Shown: piece by piece, positions 61,574 through 64,000 of the stretch
Position numbering within the stretch: the stretch's first letter is position 1
Layout of the letters: the number at the start of each line of letters is the position of its first letter
Assembly: GCF_024710845.1 (NCBI RefSeq)
Contig: NZ_JANJTZ010000053.1
Coordinates: 222,284 to 286,283, forward strand
Source: Mesorhizobium sp.
Lineage (GTDB): Bacteria > Pseudomonadota > Alphaproteobacteria > Rhizobiales > Rhizobiaceae
Direction: 5' to 3'
Length of the DNA stretch: 64,000 nucleotides
The notes under the pieces: generated by a model
Databases searched by the model: none
The model's input: the letters and a program-made list of their open reading frames with translations, nothing else
What the model was told of the DNA's origin: nothing
Program-made: the position numbers and the translations under genes

Positions 61574-64000
61574 ATGGCTGAATTCCCCACCCAGGCGCGC
61601 GTGGTCATCATCGGCGGCGGTGCAGTCGGCGTTTCCTCGCTCTATCATCTCGCCAATGCTGGCTGGTCCGACTGCGTGCTGCTGGAAAAAAACGAGCTGA
61701 CCTCCGGCTCGACCTGGCATGCCGCAGGCAATGTGCCGACCTTCTCCTCGTCCTGGTCGCTGATGAACATGCAGCGCTATTCGGCGACGCTCTATCGTGG
61801 GCTCGCCGACGCCGTCGGTTATCCGATGAACTACCACGTCACCGGCTCGCTGCGCCTGGCCCACGGGCGCGAACGGATGCGCGAGTTCGAGCGCGCCAAG
61901 GGCATGGGCCGCTACCAGGGCATGGCGATCGACGTCATCGGCCCGAACGAGATCAAGGCGAAATACCCCTTCCTCGAACTGCACGACCTCGAAGGCGCGC
62001 TCTACGATCCAAACGACGGCGACATCGACCCGGCACAGCTGACCCAGGCGCTCGCCAAGGGCGCGCGCGACCTCGGCGCGCGGATCGAGAGGTTCTGTCC
62101 GGTCACGGCCGTGCGCCGCGACAAGGACGAATGGATCGTCTCGACGCCCAAGGGCGACATCCGCTGCGAGAAGGTCGTCAACGCCGCCGGCTACCGCGCC
62201 GCCGAAGTCGGAAAGCTGTTCGGCCGCGACATCCCGATGATGGTGATGAGCCACCAGTACATCCTGTTCGAGGAGATCCCCGAGCTCGCCGCCTGGACAA
62301 AGGAGGTCGGCCACAAGCTGCCGCTGCTGCGCGACGTCGACACGTCCTACTATCTGCGCCAGGAGAAGGCCGGCATGAATCTCGGCCCCTACGAGCGCAA
62401 CTGCCGCGCCCACTGGGCGACGCCCGACGACAGGATGCCGGACGACTTCTCCTTCCAGCTCTTCCCCGACGATCTGGAGCGTCTGGAATGGTATCTGAAC
62501 GATGCCATTGCGCGCGTGCCGATCCTGGGCACCGCCGGATTGTCCAAGGTCATCAACGGCCCGATCCCCTATGCGCCCGACGGCAATCCGTTGATCGGCC
62601 CGATGCCGGGCGTGCCGAACGCCTATGAAGCCTGCGTCTTCACCTTCGGCATCGCCCAGGCGGGCGGCGCGGGCAAGGTGCTGGCCGAATGGGTGACCGA
62701 GGGCGCGACCGAGTGGGACATGTGGTCCTGCGACCCCCGCCGCTTCACCGCCTATGCCTCCGCCCCCGACTACGCCGTCGCCAAGGGCATGGAGGTCTAT
62801 GGTCACGAATACGCCATCTCCTTCCCGCGCCATGCCTGGCCGGCGGCACGCAACCGCAAGCTTTCCGCCATTCATGACCGCACCGCTGCCCTCGGCGCGC
62901 AGTTCGCGCCCTACAACGGCTGGGAGCGCGCCACCTGGTATGCGCGACCGGGCGACGATACGTCCGAGGCCTCCACCCAGACCTTCGACCGCGACGGCCC
63001 CTGGCAAAAGCGCATCCGCGAGGAATGCCTCGCCGTTCGCGACGCCGCCGGCATCCTCGACCTGCCCGGTTTCTCCCGCTTCAGGGTGCAGGGCGAAGGC
63101 GCCCGCGAGTGGCTGTCCGGCCTGATCACCGGCGTCGTGCCCAAGCCCGGTCGCATCGGCCTCGGCTATTTCGCAGACGACAAGGGCCGCATCGTCACCG
63201 AGATGTCGATCATGGCGCTCGATGAGGATTTCTTCTTCCTCATCACCGCGGCGGTGGCCGAGGTGCACGACTTCGAGTGGCTCGCGAACCATCTGCCGCA
63301 ACCGACTCAGGTGACTCTGCAAAACGCCACCGACGCCTTCTCGTGTCAAATCCTCACCGGCCCCCGCGCGAGGGATATCCTCGCCTCCGTCACGGATACC
63401 GACCTGACGAAACCCTGGCTCACGCACCAGTCCTGCCAGATCGCCGGCAGGTGGCTGCAGCTCGTCCGCGTCTCCTTCGCCGGCGAGCTCGGCTGGGAGC
63501 TGCACACCAAGGTCGAGGACACCGCGACTGTCTTCGACGCCGTCTGGGAGGCCGGCCAGAAGCACGGGCTGAAGCCCTTCGGCATGTTCGCGCTGGATTC
63601 GCTCAGGCTCGAAAAATCCTACCGCGCCTGGAAGCAGGACCTGTCGACCGACTACACGATCCTCCAGGGCGGACTCGAACGCTTCGTCAAATGGGACAAG
63701 CCCGACTTCAAGGGCAAGGCCGCGCTTCTGAACGAGAAGCAGCAGGGCGTGTCGAAGCGCTTCGTCCACCTGGGCCACGGAAACCCCCGCCCCGGCGGGG
63801 AATTAAAACACCAACCCAAACCCCTACGCCCCCCCCCCAATGGCCGCCACATACCAAAAGAAAACCAACAAGCAACAGTACCCCCCCCACGCCCACCACA
63901 CCCCCGCCCCCCCCCCGAGCGCCCCCGAGAGGGACCAGACAGAACGGCACAGACAACAGAAGCCAAACAGACTAGAACACCACCCACCCCCCCCCCCCAC
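61574..64000 (+). CDS. DMGDH-like FAD/folate enzyme, third copy (partial)
   Basis: A DMGDH-family gene starting at ATG 61574 after AGGAGGAG and running off the window with no stop. The FAD motif is VVIIGGGAVGVSSLYHL; SGSTWHAAG puts the covalent-FAD His at residue 49. The GcvT-type folate domain follows (IREECLAVRDAAGILDLPGF; FAGELGWELHTKVED; FGMFALDSLRLEKSYRAWKQ). Family-like sequence is good to about base 63770 (QQGVSKRFVHL), after which the reading turns to Pro/Arg/Thr nonsense, so the last ~100 residues of the family are missing or unreadable. Same operon as the XRE-cupin gene. Confidence 0.85.
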   Translation, partial: MAEFPTQARVVIIGGGAVGVSSLYHLANAGWSDCVLLEKNELTSGSTWHAAGNVPTFSSSWSLMNMQRYSATLYRGLADAVGYPMNYHVTGSLRLAHGRERMREFERAKGMGRYQGMAIDVIGPNEIKAKYPFLELHDLEGALYDPNDGDIDPAQLTQALAKGARDLGARIERFCPVTAVRRDKDEWIVSTPKGDIRCEKVVNAAGYRAAEVGKLFGRDIPMMVMSHQYILFEEIPELAAWTKEVGHKLPLLRDVDTSYYLRQEKAGMNLGPYERNCRAHWATPDDRMPDDFSFQLFPDDLERLEWYLNDAIARVPILGTAGLSKVINGPIPYAPDGNPLIGPMPGVPNAYEACVFTFGIAQAGGAGKVLAEWVTEGATEWDMWSCDPRRFTAYASAPDYAVAKGMEVYGHEYAISFPRHAWPAARNRKLSAIHDRTAALGAQFAPYNGWERATWYARPGDDTSEASTQTFDRDGPWQKRIREECLAVRDAAGILDLPGFSRFRVQGEGAREWLSGLITGVVPKPGRIGLGYFADDKGRIVTEMSIMALDEDFFFLITAAVAEVHDFEWLANHLPQPTQVTLQNATDAFSCQILTGPRARDILASVTDTDLTKPWLTHQSCQIAGRWLQLVRVSFAGELGWELHTKVEDTATVFDAVWEAGQKHGLKPFGMFALDSLRLEKSYRAWKQDLSTDYTILQGGLERFVKWDKPDFKGKAALLNEKQQGVSKRFVHLGHGNPRPGGELKHQPKPLRPPPNGRHIPKENQQATVPPPRPPHPRPPPERPREGPDRTAQTTEAKQTRTPPTPPPH
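63780..64000. other. Low-quality/low-complexity contig end
   Basis: From about 63780 the sequence is rich in long C runs and AC stretches and almost free of G, unlike everything before it. Protein similarity to the DMGDH family stops at the same point. This looks like a sequencing or assembly artefact at a contig end and not biology. Confidence 0.8.

Noticed and set aside
61532..63778. Long minus-strand frame opposite the third DMGDH-like gene
   Set aside because: Antisense shadow; the plus-strand frame has full FAD and folate motifs.

Overview
The window looks like chromosome of an aerobic alphaproteobacterium of the Hyphomicrobiales, most likely a Mesorhizobium/Phyllobacteriaceae-type soil or plant-associated bacterium. 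Support comes from the high GC, from gene families typical of rhizobia (tandem DUF1127 micro-proteins beside an LsrB-like LysR regulator, Ku next to LigD, several dimethylglycine-dehydrogenase-like flavoproteins, soxBDAG), and from short palindromic intergenic repeats. No rRNA, tRNA, CRISPR array, prophage or intact insertion sequence was recognised. The last ~220 bases are G-depleted and rich in C runs, and look like a poor contig end.

The main theme is one-carbon and methylated-amine metabolism. (a) 802-6738: an operon of a non-pyrrolysine MttB-superfamily methyltransferase, a RidA-fold protein without the usual catalytic Arg, a DMGDH-like FAD/folate enzyme and an M24-fold protein that keeps the metal and catalytic residues of the DMSP lyase DddP. 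(b) 8755-10672: an XRE regulator and a betaine-homocysteine-type methyltransferase with a perfect AT-rich operator palindrome between them. (c) 18186-28297: a near-complete corrinoid/tetrahydrofolate demethylation cluster. It holds a second MttB homologue (minus strand), and on the plus strand a corrinoid protein, DUF1638, a small PF13769-type protein, an MTHFR C-terminal-type Cys-rich protein, a MetF-like reductase, a methyl-THF:corrinoid methyltransferase and a RACo-like 2Fe-2S/ASKHA reactivase. (d) 35480-36478: a GlxA/GbdR-like AraC regulator. (e) 38768-41329: a second DMGDH-like enzyme. (f) 51867-56930: heterotetrameric sarcosine oxidase soxBDAG. (g) 60964-end: an XRE-cupin regulator and a third DMGDH-like enzyme, cut by the window end. 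Together these could take quaternary amines or sulfonium compounds through stepwise demethylation to glycine, with methyl groups entering the folate pool. The substrates are inference.

Other regions: a PhnD-like binding protein and a fatty acid desaturase (6741-8593); a YqjI-like metal-responsive PadR regulator and an ECF sigma factor coupled to a membrane vWA protein (10712-14063); a patch of small secreted, ferredoxin and hypothetical genes (14260-16817); a dienelactone hydrolase; an HSL-type hydrolase; the Ku-LigD end-joining pair (29629-33054); LsrB-like regulator and DUF1127 genes (33136-35250); NhaA and a DUF1194 protein (36623-38670); a six-gene minus-strand operon (41511-48618) with homologues of the decaprenyl-phosphoryl-ribose pathway (UbiA/HAD phosphoribosyltransferase and DprE1-like oxidase), a small transporter, an epimerase, an aminotransferase and a polytopic membrane protein; an MscS-type channel; and a BNR-repeat/MoaD-like pair, a MarR regulator and a nitroreductase near the right end.

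Short regulatory signals tie parts together. The element ATGTCGCAAAC, or its core, occurs upstream of the GlxA-like regulator, of the second DMGDH gene and in the divergent MttB/corrinoid promoter, which suggests a shared regulon. Palindromes at the XRE-cupin, MarR, PadR and methionine-synthesis genes look like local operators.
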